This document shows, piece by piece, positions 17,872-26,377 of a DNA stretch of 64,000 nt. Source of the stretch: Alteromonas oceanisediminis (GTDB lineage Bacteria; Pseudomonadota; Gammaproteobacteria; Enterobacterales; Alteromonadaceae); the NCBI RefSeq assembly GCF_018474025.1, contig NZ_JAHCTA010000004.1, positions 349,962 to 413,961 on the forward strand, in the 5' to 3' direction. The stretch's first letter is position 1. Every line of letters begins with the position of its first letter. The position numbers and the translations under genes are program-made. The notes under the pieces are model-generated. The model saw only the letters and a list, made by a program, of their open reading frames with translations, was not told the origin of the DNA and ran no database searches.

Positions 17872-18336
17872 ATGTCTAACGATATTCGCAAGCAAATGTG
17901 GTTGGCTATGGCTGAAAGCCCCTATGTGATGGTGAGTTTGAACAAAAATGCCGATCACAGCGAACCCATGAGAGCACAGTTGGATAAAGACGCCGACAAC
18001 TGTTTTTGGTTTTACACAAAAAGGGATAATCGCATCGCAGATGGTGGCAAAACGACAGTGACATTTACAAGCAAAGACCACGATGTTTTTGCCTGTATTA
18101 TCGGCGATCTCTCAGAAGAAACTGACCAAGACGTGGTTGATAAGTATTGGTCGAATCAAGTGGAAGCCTGGTACGAAGGTGGTAAGAGCGATCCGAAACT
18201 GAAAATGATGCGTTTTGATCTCAAAAATGCCGAAGTGTGGCAAGTGGACACATCGATAACAGGAATGCTGAAACTCGCAACAGGGGCGAAAGTAGATTCT
18301 GACGAAATGGGCGAGCACCAAAAAATAAGTTTCTGA
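17872..18336 (+). CDS. pyridoxamine 5'-phosphate oxidase-fold protein (general stress protein 26-like)
   Basis: The 154-residue protein matches the split-barrel flavin-binding family: an N-terminal strand SPYVMVSLNKNADHSEPM, the central FWFYTKRDNRIADGG, and the C-terminal YWSNQVEAWYEGGKSDPKLKMMRFDLKNAEVWQ, typical of the stress-protein subgroup rather than true PdxH. It probably binds FMN or F420-like cofactors or small molecules; substrate unknown. AAGGAG (17861-17866) five bases before ATG 17872 settles the start, against a GTG at 17866. It is followed 12 bases later by the MATE transporter gene, likely in one transcript. Confidence 0.87.
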   Translation: MSNDIRKQMWLAMAESPYVMVSLNKNADHSEPMRAQLDKDADNCFWFYTKRDNRIADGGKTTVTFTSKDHDVFACIIGDLSEETDQDVVDKYWSNQVEAWYEGGKSDPKLKMMRFDLKNAEVWQVDTSITGMLKLATGAKVDSDEMGEHQKISF

Positions 18337-18348
18337 TAAGGATTTTTA

Positions 18349-19701
18349 ATGGCGAGTGCGTCGAGGGACCTGACCGACGGGTCTATATGGGCGGCAATCG
18401 CCAATCTGACAATGCCGATGGTGGTTGGCATTGTCGCCGTGCTATCCGTTTCTCTAGTTGACACCTATTTTGTCGGCAAGCTTGGCACGGACGAGCTTGC
18501 CGCCTTATCATTTACATTTCCCATCACCATGGCCATAGCTAGCCTCGCGAGCGGCCTTGCTGCTGGCGCAGCGTCTGTAGTATCCCGTGCCATTGGATCG
18601 AAGAATCAAGCGGACGCGAAGCGTCTGTCCACCGACAGCTTAGTGCTCGCGACCGTTATCGTCATTGCTATTTCAGCTATCGGCTTCTTCACAATCATCC
18701 CATTGTTTTCCCTTCTTGGCGCGCAAGGAGATGTTCTAGCGTTATTAACCCGCTATATGCAAATATGGTACGTCTCCATGCCGTTTCTTGTGATCCCCAT
18801 GGTGGCAAATTCGATTATCCGCGCGGTGGGCGATGCTTTCTGGCCCAGCCTCATCATGATCGGCGCTGCGGTCATCAATGTTATATTCACACCATTACTA
18901 ATTTTCGGTTGGGGGCCGTTCCCCGCGCTGCATATTGAAGGAGCGGCCTACAGCACCTTAATTGCACGTGCAGCAACACTTTTTCTGGCGCTGTACATCG
19001 TGCTTTACCGAGAGCATATGATTGACGTGTCACTACCCGCCCTAAAAACGCTGGTTCAATCATGGTGGAAGGTGCTAAAAATAGGCGTTCCTGCTGGGGC
19101 TGGCAGTGTCGTAAACCCTGTTGGCATTGCGGTTGTTACTGCATTACTAGCAACTGCCGGTGATACCACGGTGGCCGCGTTTGGTGTCGCGACGCGAATA
19201 GAATCCTTTGCCAGTATTCCTATGCTCGCGTTGTCAGCAGCGATTGGCCCTATTGCAGGCCAAAACTGGGGCGCGGGGAATCGGTCGCGCGTGGTCGAAG
19301 CGGTTAAAAAATGCTATTGGGTGTGTGCTGTATGGTCTGTCATTTTGGCTGTCAGTTTTGTTTGGTTGGCGGCACCACTGGCTGAGTTTTTAGCATCTGA
19401 GGCACAGGTTGCCGAACAGTCCACCCAATACCTTATGATAGTCACTGTCAGTTTGTGGGGTTATGGTGTGGTTATCGTATCATCGACGGCATTCAATTCG
19501 CTGGGTAAATCGGTGACAGGTTTGGCATATTACATCGTGCGAACCGCTATCTTTTATGTGCCGCTGAGTGCTATTGCCAGTATTGCGTTTGGCAGTAGCG
19601 CCGTGTTTTATGCCATTGCAACAGCGAATGCGCTATCTGGCGCAATCGTCGGAGCCTACGCGCTGCATTGGCTTACACGCCATGCAAATGATGCGAGCTA
19701 A
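18349..19701 (+). CDS. MATE family multidrug/Na+ antiporter
   Basis: The 450-residue protein has about 12 hydrophobic segments in two homologous halves and starts with the family pattern (IWAAIANLTMPMVVGIVAVL). The DTYFVGKLGTDELAALSF motif of the first half is clear, as is the loop GPIAGQNWGAGN in the second half. Such carriers export cationic drugs or metabolites across the inner membrane using Na+ or H+ gradients. AAGGA precedes the ATG. Its stop codon lies within the T-tract of the opposing M13 peptidase terminator. Confidence 0.92.
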   Translation: MASASRDLTDGSIWAAIANLTMPMVVGIVAVLSVSLVDTYFVGKLGTDELAALSFTFPITMAIASLASGLAAGAASVVSRAIGSKNQADAKRLSTDSLVLATVIVIAISAIGFFTIIPLFSLLGAQGDVLALLTRYMQIWYVSMPFLVIPMVANSIIRAVGDAFWPSLIMIGAAVINVIFTPLLIFGWGPFPALHIEGAAYSTLIARAATLFLALYIVLYREHMIDVSLPALKTLVQSWWKVLKIGVPAGAGSVVNPVGIAVVTALLATAGDTTVAAFGVATRIESFASIPMLALSAAIGPIAGQNWGAGNRSRVVEAVKKCYWVCAVWSVILAVSFVWLAAPLAEFLASEAQVAEQSTQYLMIVTVSLWGYGVVIVSSTAFNSLGKSVTGLAYYIVRTAIFYVPLSAIASIAFGSSAVFYAIATANALSGAIVGAYALHWLTRHANDAS

Positions 19702-19727
19702 AAAAAAGGCGACACAAGAAGGTCGCC
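19701..19727 (-). terminator. terminator of the M13 peptidase gene
   Basis: GGCGAC (19708-19713) pairs with GTCGCC (19722-19727). On the minus strand the hairpin is followed by seven T residues (19707-19701). It also covers the end of the convergent MATE gene. Confidence 0.85.
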
Positions 19728-19739
19728 CTAGTATGCGCA

Positions 19740-21836
19740 TTACCAGATTTTAACGCGTTCCTCTGGCGGCAAATATAGCGCGTCTTCAGGCGTCACGTCG
19801 AAGGCGCTGTACCATTCAGGCACATTACGCACTGCGCCATTGGTTCTGAACTTACCCGGTGAATGCGGATCGGTATCAATCTGACTGCGCAACGCTTCAT
19901 CTCGGTACTTGCCCGCCCAAACCTGAGCGTAACCAATGAACACTCGCTGTACGCCGGTAAAGCCATCCAATACAGGCGCAGGCTCACCGTTTAAAGATAA
20001 TTTATAGGCTTGCAGACCGATACTAATCCCGCCTAAATCGCCGATGTTTTCACCTAGTGTGAACTCACCGTTGACATACACATCGGGTAGAGCCTCAAAC
20101 GCATTATATTGCTCAACTAACTGACTGGTGCGCGACTTAAATTCTTCCAAGTCAGCATCGGTCCACCAGTTCCGCATAACACCGTCACCATCAAATGCAC
20201 TGCCGGAATCATCAAAACCGTGGCCGATTTCATGCCCAATAACGGCACCGATGCCACCATAGTTCACAGCATCTTCGGCATTCAGGTCGAAAAATGGGGG
20301 TTGTAAAATTGCCGCAGGGAATACAATTTCATTGGCTGGCGGATTGTAATAAGCGTTAACCGTCTGTGGCGTCATACCCCACTCGGTTTTGTCGACAGGC
20401 TTGCCTTGTTTCTCAACCTGCTCAGCGTGTTGAACGTCAGCCGCAGCTTTAATATTACCGAACAAGTCCTTCGCATCAACGCTTAACGCTGAATAATCTT
20501 TCCACTTGTCGGGATAACCGATTTTAACCGTAAATTTAGACAGCTTATCCAAAGCCTGAACTCGCGTTTCTTCCGTCATCCAGTCGAGTTCTTTGATGCT
20601 TTGCTCATACGCCAATAACAGGTTATCAACGAGCTCTGTCATACGCGCTTTCGCAGCGGGCGGGAAGTGTCGTTTAACGTAGACTTTGCCGATAACCTCA
20701 CCCAATGTGTTGTCTAGCACGCGTGTTGCTCGCCGCCACATAGGTTGCTGTTCTTGCACGCCATAAAGCGTTTTATTGTAGAAGTTGAAGTTGGCTTCAT
20801 CCAGCTCAGTGGTTAGATAGCTGGCAGACGAATTCAGAACACTCCAGTCAAGATAGGTTTTCCAGTCATCTAACGAAACCTCTGCAATCACATCATCAAT
20901 GCCAGCGAGGAAGTCCCTTTGCATAATGATAAGTTTCTTGGGTGTTTCAAAGCCTGTTGCAGCAACATATTTTTCAACCGCAAATTTCGGCATCAGCGCT
21001 TTTAGCTCATCCAGCGTTAGGCCTTCGTAGTTTTGCGCCCAATTTCGCGTTTGCTCCTTTTTCATGTGCAACGCGGCGATTTTCTCTTCAATGTCATACA
21101 CCGTTTGCGCTTTTTCAGCGGCATCGTCTTGGCCGGCGATAGTGAACACTGTTTCAAGGTGCGCAAGATACTTGTCTCGCACCGATTGTGACGTTTCATC
21201 ATCTTTAAAATAATATTCGCGATCAGGCAAACCTAAACCCGATTGGAATACATAAAGACCGTATTCTTCTGGCGATTTAAAATCGGCATACTGGAAAAAG
21301 CTAAACGGAGTGGAAACCCCATAGCGAGCGGTTTTGCCAAAGAACGTGGCAAGTTCCTCATAAGAACTGATCGCGTCAATTTGTGAGAACATGGGCGCTA
21401 GTGGCTCTAACCCTAGCGCGTTGCGGGTATCGACATCCATGAAGGATGCATACATATCCCCCACTTTTTGCTCATCAGTGCCTTGCTCAAAATTCCCTTC
21501 CGCCGATTCTCTGATGATTTCGATCACGTCTTCTTGCGCTTCATCGCGCAGCTTCACGAAAACGCCATAACTGGCCTTATCGGCTGGAATTTCAAAGTTC
21601 TTCAGGAACGTACCGTTAACGTATTGATAAAAATCATCACCCGGATCAACGCTCAAATCCATATTTTCTTTCACCACGCCGGACGACAAATCTTGCTGAA
21701 CATCCGCTGGCTGGGTTTGCGTTTCGCTTACACCGTCTGCGCCTGTTACTTGGCTTGATGGCGTGTTTGGGCTGCATGCACTGAGCATTAAAGCTGCTGA
21801 TACAGCCAACCCGACACTACTTAATTTACGCTTCAT
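19740..21836 (-). CDS. M13 family (neprilysin/PepO-type) zinc metallopeptidase lipoprotein
   Basis: The 698-residue protein starts with a lipoprotein signal (SAALMLSAC, lipid on Cys21) and a disordered linker. The M13 domain follows: SVDPGDDFYQYVNG at the N-side, NAYYNPPANEIVFPAAILQPPFF in the substrate cleft, HEIGH at about residue 535 (zinc ligands and catalytic Glu), ENIGDLGG (third ligand Glu and the conserved Asp) and a C-terminal VKIW. The enzyme cuts small peptides, here tethered in the envelope. AGAGGA precedes the ATG. All catalytic residues are present. Confidence 0.95.
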   Translation of the reverse strand: MKRKLSSVGLAVSAALMLSACSPNTPSSQVTGADGVSETQTQPADVQQDLSSGVVKENMDLSVDPGDDFYQYVNGTFLKNFEIPADKASYGVFVKLRDEAQEDVIEIIRESAEGNFEQGTDEQKVGDMYASFMDVDTRNALGLEPLAPMFSQIDAISSYEELATFFGKTARYGVSTPFSFFQYADFKSPEEYGLYVFQSGLGLPDREYYFKDDETSQSVRDKYLAHLETVFTIAGQDDAAEKAQTVYDIEEKIAALHMKKEQTRNWAQNYEGLTLDELKALMPKFAVEKYVAATGFETPKKLIIMQRDFLAGIDDVIAEVSLDDWKTYLDWSVLNSSASYLTTELDEANFNFYNKTLYGVQEQQPMWRRATRVLDNTLGEVIGKVYVKRHFPPAAKARMTELVDNLLLAYEQSIKELDWMTEETRVQALDKLSKFTVKIGYPDKWKDYSALSVDAKDLFGNIKAAADVQHAEQVEKQGKPVDKTEWGMTPQTVNAYYNPPANEIVFPAAILQPPFFDLNAEDAVNYGGIGAVIGHEIGHGFDDSGSAFDGDGVMRNWWTDADLEEFKSRTSQLVEQYNAFEALPDVYVNGEFTLGENIGDLGGISIGLQAYKLSLNGEPAPVLDGFTGVQRVFIGYAQVWAGKYRDEALRSQIDTDPHSPGKFRTNGAVRNVPEWYSAFDVTPEDALYLPPEERVKIW

Positions 21837-22056
21837 AACGTTCCTCTTATTATTATGGTCATGTTAACTTTTCGATTCTGTCACCTTTCGCGTTCACGCG
21901 CACCCTCTGTTAATACCTTGTTACACTCTCTTGTGTATCAATGGCAGTTCTCTCAAGCGTCGAATTATTCAGAGAATTTAACGTTTTGCTCTATAAGATT
22001 TTTGCAGAGTGCGTAAACTAGAGCCTGTTTGAGAGAAGGGTATTGTGGAGTGAAAT

Positions 22057-23616
22057 TTGACAACTGAAACCATCAATCTTAACGATGAATCTGAACATTT
22101 ACTTGAGTTACGCCATCTCAGAATGGACGACTATGCCGACATCAAAGAATTGATGGATGTGGTTTATGAGCACGTCGGCGGTGCCTGGCCGCTGAAAAAT
22201 TATCAGGCGCAAATTTCAACCTTCCCTGATGGACAGATTTGTATTGAAGATAAGGGCAAGGTGGTCGCCGCAGCCTTTGCTGTCATTGTTGATTATGAGC
22301 AGTTCGGCGACAAACACACGTACGACGAAATTACCGGCGATGCGTATTTAACCACCCACGATCCTAATGGCGATGTCCTTTATGGCGTCGATGTATTCGT
22401 GTCGCCCGAATATCGCGGTATGCGCCTCGGGCAGCGATTGTATGAAGCACGCAAAGAGCTGTGCCGAAACTTAAACCTGAAGTCCATCATGGCCGGTGGG
22501 CGTATTCCCAACTACTCCAAGCACGCCAGTGAGATGACACCGTATGAATACATCGAAATGGTTAAGTCAAAAGACATCTATGACCCAACACTAACATTTC
22601 AGGTCAGTAATGGCTTTGAAGTTAAGCAGGTTATGAAAGCCTACCTGCCTGAGGATAAAGCCTCGCTGGGCTATGCAACCTTATTGCAATGGCACAATAT
22701 TTATTATGACGCTGAAAAACCGAGTTTAATCGGCGGTAAGAAGTCAAGCGCCCGTATCGGCTGCGTACAGTGGCAAATGCGTTACTTTGAGAACGTGGAA
22801 GAACTACTTCAACAGGTCGAGTACTTTGTCGATGCGCTATCCGACTACAAATGCGACGTCGCCTTATTCCCTGAGTTTTTTAACGCACCGTTGATGGGGC
22901 TAAGTCCATCTGATTCATCTATTGATGCGATTTGGCATTTGGCCACCTACACTGATGAAATACTCACAGCGATGTCGCATCTGGCCGTGTCATACAACAT
23001 CACCATTATTGCCGGTTCAATGCCAATGATCGAAGATGATGAATTGTATAACGTTAGCTACCTTTGCCATCGTGATGGTAAGGTTGAAAATCAACCGAAA
23101 CTGCACCCCACTCCGCATGAAAAGAAAGACTGGATCATGAAAGGTGGCAACACGCTAACGGCATTTGATACCGACTTTGGCAAGATCGGCATTCTCATTT
23201 GCTATGATGTCGAATTTCCCGAACTGGCACGTATTCTATCCGAGCAAGAGATGCAAATCCTGTTTGTGCCTTTTTGGACAGATACCAAAAATGGTTATCT
23301 TCGTGTTCGCCGCTGTGCTCAGGCGCGAGCGATAGAAAATGAATGCTATGTCGCGATTGCCGGTAGTGTGGGTAATTTGCCCAAAGTGGACAACGTTGAT
23401 ATTCAGTATGGTCAAACAGCGGTGTTTTCGCCTTCTGATTTTGCGTTCCCACATGATGCGATTGTGTCTGAAACAACCCCGAATACAGAGATGACCTTAA
23501 TTGTCGATCTTGATTTAGACAAACTCACAAAGCTGCAGAATGAAGGTTCTGTTCGCAATTACCTGGATCGTCGCCGTGATCTGTACCGGGTCGAGTGGAT
23601 TGGCGATAATAAATAG
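22057..23616 (+). CDS. fusion of GNAT acetyltransferase and nitrilase-superfamily amidohydrolase
   Basis: In 519 residues, an N-terminal GNAT domain (about 15-190, with the acetyl-CoA segment SPEYRGMRLGQRLYEARKEL) is fused to a C-terminal carbon-nitrogen hydrolase (about 230-510). The hydrolase triad is visible: Glu273 in FPEFFNAP, Lys356/357 in PHEKKDW and Cys382 in ILICYDVEFPE. It probably acetylates and hydrolyses small amide/amine metabolites in the cytoplasm; the substrate is unknown. The start is a TTG, supported by GGAG six bases upstream (22047-22050). The gene is monocistronic and divergent from the M13 peptidase. Confidence 0.93.
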   Translation: MTTETINLNDESEHLLELRHLRMDDYADIKELMDVVYEHVGGAWPLKNYQAQISTFPDGQICIEDKGKVVAAAFAVIVDYEQFGDKHTYDEITGDAYLTTHDPNGDVLYGVDVFVSPEYRGMRLGQRLYEARKELCRNLNLKSIMAGGRIPNYSKHASEMTPYEYIEMVKSKDIYDPTLTFQVSNGFEVKQVMKAYLPEDKASLGYATLLQWHNIYYDAEKPSLIGGKKSSARIGCVQWQMRYFENVEELLQQVEYFVDALSDYKCDVALFPEFFNAPLMGLSPSDSSIDAIWHLATYTDEILTAMSHLAVSYNITIIAGSMPMIEDDELYNVSYLCHRDGKVENQPKLHPTPHEKKDWIMKGGNTLTAFDTDFGKIGILICYDVEFPELARILSEQEMQILFVPFWTDTKNGYLRVRRCAQARAIENECYVAIAGSVGNLPKVDNVDIQYGQTAVFSPSDFAFPHDAIVSETTPNTEMTLIVDLDLDKLTKLQNEGSVRNYLDRRRDLYRVEWIGDNK

Positions 23617-23646
23617 GTTGTTATCAAGCTGCCATACGTTTGCAAC

Positions 23647-23681
23647 TGCACACATCTTGCAGCTATCATGCAGTGTGTGCA
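23647..23681. repeat. perfect 8-bp inverted repeat after the fusion gene
   Basis: TGCACACA (23647-23654) and TGTGTGCA (23674-23681) form a stem with a 19-base loop; on the plus strand TCGTTTT follows. It may be a weak terminator of the upstream gene or a regulatory dyad before the coiled-coil gene. Confidence 0.45.
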
Positions 23682-23712
23682 TCGTTTTAACCTTTTAGAG
23701 TAGAAGTGTTTT

Positions 23713-24483
23713 ATGTCGAACCCTAATGATCATGATGATTTACCCCTAATCAAACTGGACGAAGAAGATCGCCGCGGGCACCGTACACCTCAAAGCACCA
23801 CACCCGCAGGCAAGAAAACGGTAAGGGCATCACAACAGCAGGATGCCCCACAGCCCACCGCCAAAGGCGGTAACGGGTTAGCTGTGTTCGCTTTGTTGCT
23901 CGCAATTGGCTCAGCAGGTGCCGCAGGTTGGTTGTTTTACCAGCTTGAGCAACAAATGGCCGTTGCTCAAGGTGCTGAAATACGTATAAAGGAACTGGAA
24001 AACAAGCTTTCCGCCACCGGGGAAGAAATTGGCGAATCGACCGTCGCACTGCAAGTCAAAGTCACTGAGCTGACCAATAAAACCAATGAGCTATGGGAGC
24101 AGATGGATAAACTCTGGGCTTCAGCATGGCGCAGAAACCAAGAAGAAATTGGTCAGCTTAATAGTAAGGTTGACGATCAGGTTGCATCCATCAAAAGTAA
24201 TTTAAGTAGCACAACAGCAACGGCAAAAGACAACGTCTCATCCATCGCCGACACGCGTGGGCAGGTTGAAAACTTAGTCAGTGAAGTCCTTTCACTCAAT
24301 GTTCAGCTGGAGCGCGCCGCTGCAACCAATGGTTCTGCTCGTCGCGATCTTCAGGCAGCGACAGAAAAACTGACGTTGTTAGAACAGCGGAATGCGTCGT
24401 TGGTGACCAGAGTGAATCAACTGGAAAACGAGATTCGGCAAATCGCAACTCGCGTTGCTTCATCAGCTGGCGGCACACCCTAA
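23713..24483 (+). CDS. single-pass membrane coiled-coil protein, function unknown
   Basis: The 256-residue protein has a charged, disordered N-terminus (LPLIKLDEEDRR), one transmembrane helix at about 56-77 (LAVFALLLAIGSAGAAGWLFY) and a long heptad-rich coiled coil (about 80-250). Topology suggests a cytoplasmic N-terminus with the coiled coil in the periplasm. I recognise it only as the kind of conserved hypothetical found near rpsO in Alteromonadales; no function can be given. It ends at a bidirectional terminator shared with rpsO. Confidence 0.75.
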   Translation: MSNPNDHDDLPLIKLDEEDRRGHRTPQSTTPAGKKTVRASQQQDAPQPTAKGGNGLAVFALLLAIGSAGAAGWLFYQLEQQMAVAQGAEIRIKELENKLSATGEEIGESTVALQVKVTELTNKTNELWEQMDKLWASAWRRNQEEIGQLNSKVDDQVASIKSNLSSTTATAKDNVSSIADTRGQVENLVSEVLSLNVQLERAAATNGSARRDLQAATEKLTLLEQRNASLVTRVNQLENEIRQIATRVASSAGGTP

Positions 24484-24499
24484 CGGGAGCCACAGACAT

Positions 24500-24528
24500 A
24501 AAAAAAGCGCCGAAAGGCGCTTTTTTTT
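24500..24528. terminator. bidirectional terminator between the coiled-coil gene and rpsO
   Basis: AGCGCC (24506-24511), tetraloop GAAA, GGCGCT (24516-24521), flanked by A's on the left and eight T's on the right, so it can end transcripts from both strands. Confidence 0.9.
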
Positions 24529-24546
24529 GAGTCTTTAGGTCGACGA

Positions 24547-24813
24547 TTAACGACGTAGACCTAAACGTTTGATCAAGTCAGCATAACGCTCTGCGTTTTT
24601 GCTCTTTAAGTAATCAAGCATTTTACGGCGCTGGCTAACCATGCGTAGCAAACCACGACGTGAGTGGTGATCTTTCTTGTTGCTAGCAAAGTGACCTTGA
24701 AGCTTGTTGATGTTATGCGTAAGCAAAGCAACTTGTACTTCAGGTGAACCCGTATCACCTTCTTTCGTTGCGTATTCAGCGATGATTTCAGCAGTTTGAT
24801 CTTTAGTGAGCAT
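24547..24813 (-). CDS. rpsO: 30S ribosomal protein S15
   Basis: The 88-residue protein is a full S15 ([46 protein letters not shown]); the usual length is 89. It binds the 16S rRNA three-way junction at helices 20-22. GGGAG precedes the ATG. It has its own promoter (24886-24913). In relatives it normally sits directly between truB and pnp; here a 2-kb accessory patch separates it from truB, and pnp is not adjacent, since a terminator and a convergent gene follow. Confidence 0.97.
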   Translation of the reverse strand: MLTKDQTAEIIAEYATKEGDTGSPEVQVALLTHNINKLQGHFASNKKDHHSRRGLLRMVSQRRKMLDYLKSKNAERYADLIKRLGLRR

Positions 24814-24885
24814 AATATTCTCCCGTAGAGAGGTTTAAACACGAGCAGACCGATCACTAATTCAGCACTGCTCAAAAGAGCGCGT

Positions 24886-24913
24886 ATTATAGCCATGTAC
24901 CGGTAGAACGCAA
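24886..24913 (-). promoter_or_regulatory. sigma70 promoter of rpsO
   Basis: On the minus strand TTGCGT (24908-24913) and a perfect TATAAT (24886-24891) are separated by 16 bp. This lets rpsO be expressed independently of truB. Confidence 0.75.
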
Positions 24914-24966
24914 GCAACAGTGCGACTATTTAAAAGTGGATTCGTCATTGTTCACTATCTGACATT

Positions 24967-25131
24967 ATGGAAAACAGAGCGCAATCAGACCTGATGGTTT
25001 CCCGTATACGTATGTCGAACACTCCGATTAATCAACATGAGCAAAATCATCACCAGTTACTTGCTCCCGTAGCCAGAAAAAAGACCGGATTGGTCGATAT
25101 TAAATCGTTAGCTGCGAAAATGGCGGTTTAA
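24967..25131 (+). CDS. possible 54-residue protein, unknown
   Basis: An ATG-initiated frame encodes a basic, polar peptide starting MENRAQSDLMVSRIR and ending SLAAKMAV. No ribosome site or recognisable motif is seen. It lies in the accessory patch between rpsO and the VOC gene and may be a remnant or a chance frame. Confidence 0.25.
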   Translation: MENRAQSDLMVSRIRMSNTPINQHEQNHHQLLAPVARKKTGLVDIKSLAAKMAV

Positions 25132-25385
25132 TTTATCCAGAATTTTTAAACTTTCTTAGGGCTACCAATGACGGCGAGTGCTCTGAATCTCGTCTTAGTA
25201 TCAAATTCTGCAATGGCTTGCGTGGACAACGCTTCAATAAGCTTGTTCGTGCTTATCTTTCTGTGTATTGCCAACGCTTTCAGTTTGGCTCCTATTTGTT
25301 TACTCTACGTAAATGGCAAGGCGAAAAATATCAGATATGGTACGAGCCGACATCGTTATACGCTAGGAGTTTACATGGAACTTAA
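25104..25385 (+). pseudogene. coding-like remnant upstream of the VOC gene
   Basis: A 93-codon open frame without a start codon reads like protein (fragments NGLRGQRFNKLVRAYL, FQFGSYLFTLRKWQG and YQIWYEPTSLYARS). It ends 11 bases inside the VOC gene in another frame. I cannot name a family; it may be the tail of a decayed accessory gene. Confidence 0.3.
25352..25363 (+). repeat. left copy of a 12-bp inverted repeat flanking the VOC gene
   Basis: ATCGTTATACGC, exactly complementary to the copy at 25748-25759. It lies 11 bases before the VOC start and ends with the GTTA-type core seen at ends of integron attC sites. Confidence 0.7.
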
Positions 25386-25755
25386 CCAGATTACATTGCC
25401 AGTAAAAGAAATGGGTATTGCCGTTAACTTTTACCTCAGGCTCGGCTTCACTCAAATTGTCGATACACCGCATTACGCTAGATTTTCTTGCCCAAATGGG
25501 AATTCTACTTTTTCCTTATCGCTCGAATCTGGTGAGTTTGAAAACAGTTCTGTGATTTACTTTGAGCATGAAAATCTTGATGAACTGTGTACTGAGTTAT
25601 CTCAGAAAGGTTTTCAGTTTGAGCAACTACCGAGAGCACAACGATACCTGTGGAAAGAGGCCATACTTAAAGATCCATCTGGTAATAAAATCAAACTTTA
25701 CTGGGCAGGTGAGAATCGTTTAAACCCTCCTTGGAAAGTCGAGAAACGCGTATAA
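25375..25755 (+). CDS. VOC/glyoxalase-fold protein
   Basis: The 126-residue product starting MELNQITLPVKEMG has the paired beta-alpha-beta-beta-beta units of vicinal-oxygen-chelate proteins: FYLRLGFTQIVDTPHYARFSCPNG, then SSVIYFEHENLDELCTELSQKGFQFEQLP and ILKDPSGNKIKLYWAG. Metal-binding members act as glyoxalases, dioxygenases or antibiotic-resistance proteins; the activity here is unknown. A longer in-frame start at 25168 exists, but AGGAG at 25365-25369, five bases from ATG 25375, fixes the start. The TAA stop lies inside the right copy of the inverted repeat. VOC genes are frequent gene-cassette cargo, which fits the flanking repeats. Confidence 0.85.
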   Translation: MELNQITLPVKEMGIAVNFYLRLGFTQIVDTPHYARFSCPNGNSTFSLSLESGEFENSSVIYFEHENLDELCTELSQKGFQFEQLPRAQRYLWKEAILKDPSGNKIKLYWAGENRLNPPWKVEKRV

Positions 25756-25759
25756 CGAT
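25748..25759 (+). repeat. right copy of the 12-bp inverted repeat flanking the VOC gene
   Basis: GCGTATAACGAT is the exact reverse complement of 25352-25363 and contains the VOC stop codon. ATAACG (25752-25757) is again matched by CGTTAT at 25845-25850, so 25751-25852 could be a decayed attC-like element about 100 bases long. Confidence 0.65.
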
Positions 25760-25857
25760 CACATTAAATCGGTCGCTAGCTTTCTGAGACAGTATTGCGT
25801 GGGCTCTGTCGCTTCACTCGGATTTTAGCCTACGTATTACTACCCGTTATGTGGATT

Positions 25858-26118
25858 TTATATGCCATAGTGATATCGGAGCTGTGCGATAAAAATAGTG
25901 TCATCTTGGATTTTGTACACAATGCGATGCTCATCTGTTATTCGCCTAGACCAATAACCAGCCAAACCATGTTTTAGTGGCTCGGGTTTCCCAACACCTT
26001 CATGCGGTGACCTACTGATGTCTTTAATCAAGGCATTGATCCTCTTAATTATCTTCTTGTCAGTCTGCTGCCAATAAAGATAATTGTTCCATGCCGTGGT
26101 TGAAAACGTCAGTTTCAC
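25858..26118 (-). CDS. yoeB: YoeB family mRNA endonuclease toxin
   Basis: The 86-residue protein is collinear with Escherichia coli YoeB. The residues known to be catalytic are kept at the same numbers: Glu46 (PEPLKH), Arg65 (DEHRIVY), His83 and Tyr84 (RYHYG). YoeB binds the ribosomal A site and cleaves mRNA. It starts at a GTG that overlaps the antitoxin stop by four bases (GTGA), giving coupled translation. It appears intact. The orientation is opposite to the neighbouring VOC gene. Confidence 0.95.
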   Translation of the reverse strand: MKLTFSTTAWNNYLYWQQTDKKIIKRINALIKDISRSPHEGVGKPEPLKHGLAGYWSRRITDEHRIVYKIQDDTIFIAQLRYHYGI

Positions 26119-26366
26119 TCAATCAGTTCTTTTTGAAGCCCACCGCCAGTTTCAAGCTCAGCAATCGATTCTAACAACTTCCGAGCATTCTCAGGAGAAC
26201 GCAGCAAGTATGTGGTTTCTTCCATTGCTTGATAATCTTCGAGGGACATCATAACCACTGAAGGTTGTGTTTTACGAGTTATAATGACAGGAGCATGATC
26301 ATTACAAACTTGCTCCATAGTTGATGCCAGTTTCGCTCTAGCCGCTGTATAACTTATAGCATCCAT
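26115..26366 (-). CDS. yefM: YefM family antitoxin
   Basis: The 83-residue protein starts MDAISYTAARAKLASTMEQV (Phd/YefM N-terminal dimerisation and DNA-binding fold), has the conserved APVIITRKTQPSVVMMSLEDYQAMEET, and a flexible C-terminal toxin-binding tail. It neutralises YoeB and represses the operon. The ATG at 26366 is preferred over starts further upstream, because those would lie across the operator palindromes at 26378-26395. Confidence 0.94.
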   Translation of the reverse strand: MDAISYTAARAKLASTMEQVCNDHAPVIITRKTQPSVVMMSLEDYQAMEETTYLLRSPENARKLLESIAELETGGGLQKELIE

Positions 26367-26377
26367 AACAAACACCC

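Noticed and set aside
25168..25374. N-terminal 69-residue extension of the VOC protein
   Set aside because: No ribosome site at 25168; AGGAG precedes ATG 25375 and the domain begins there.
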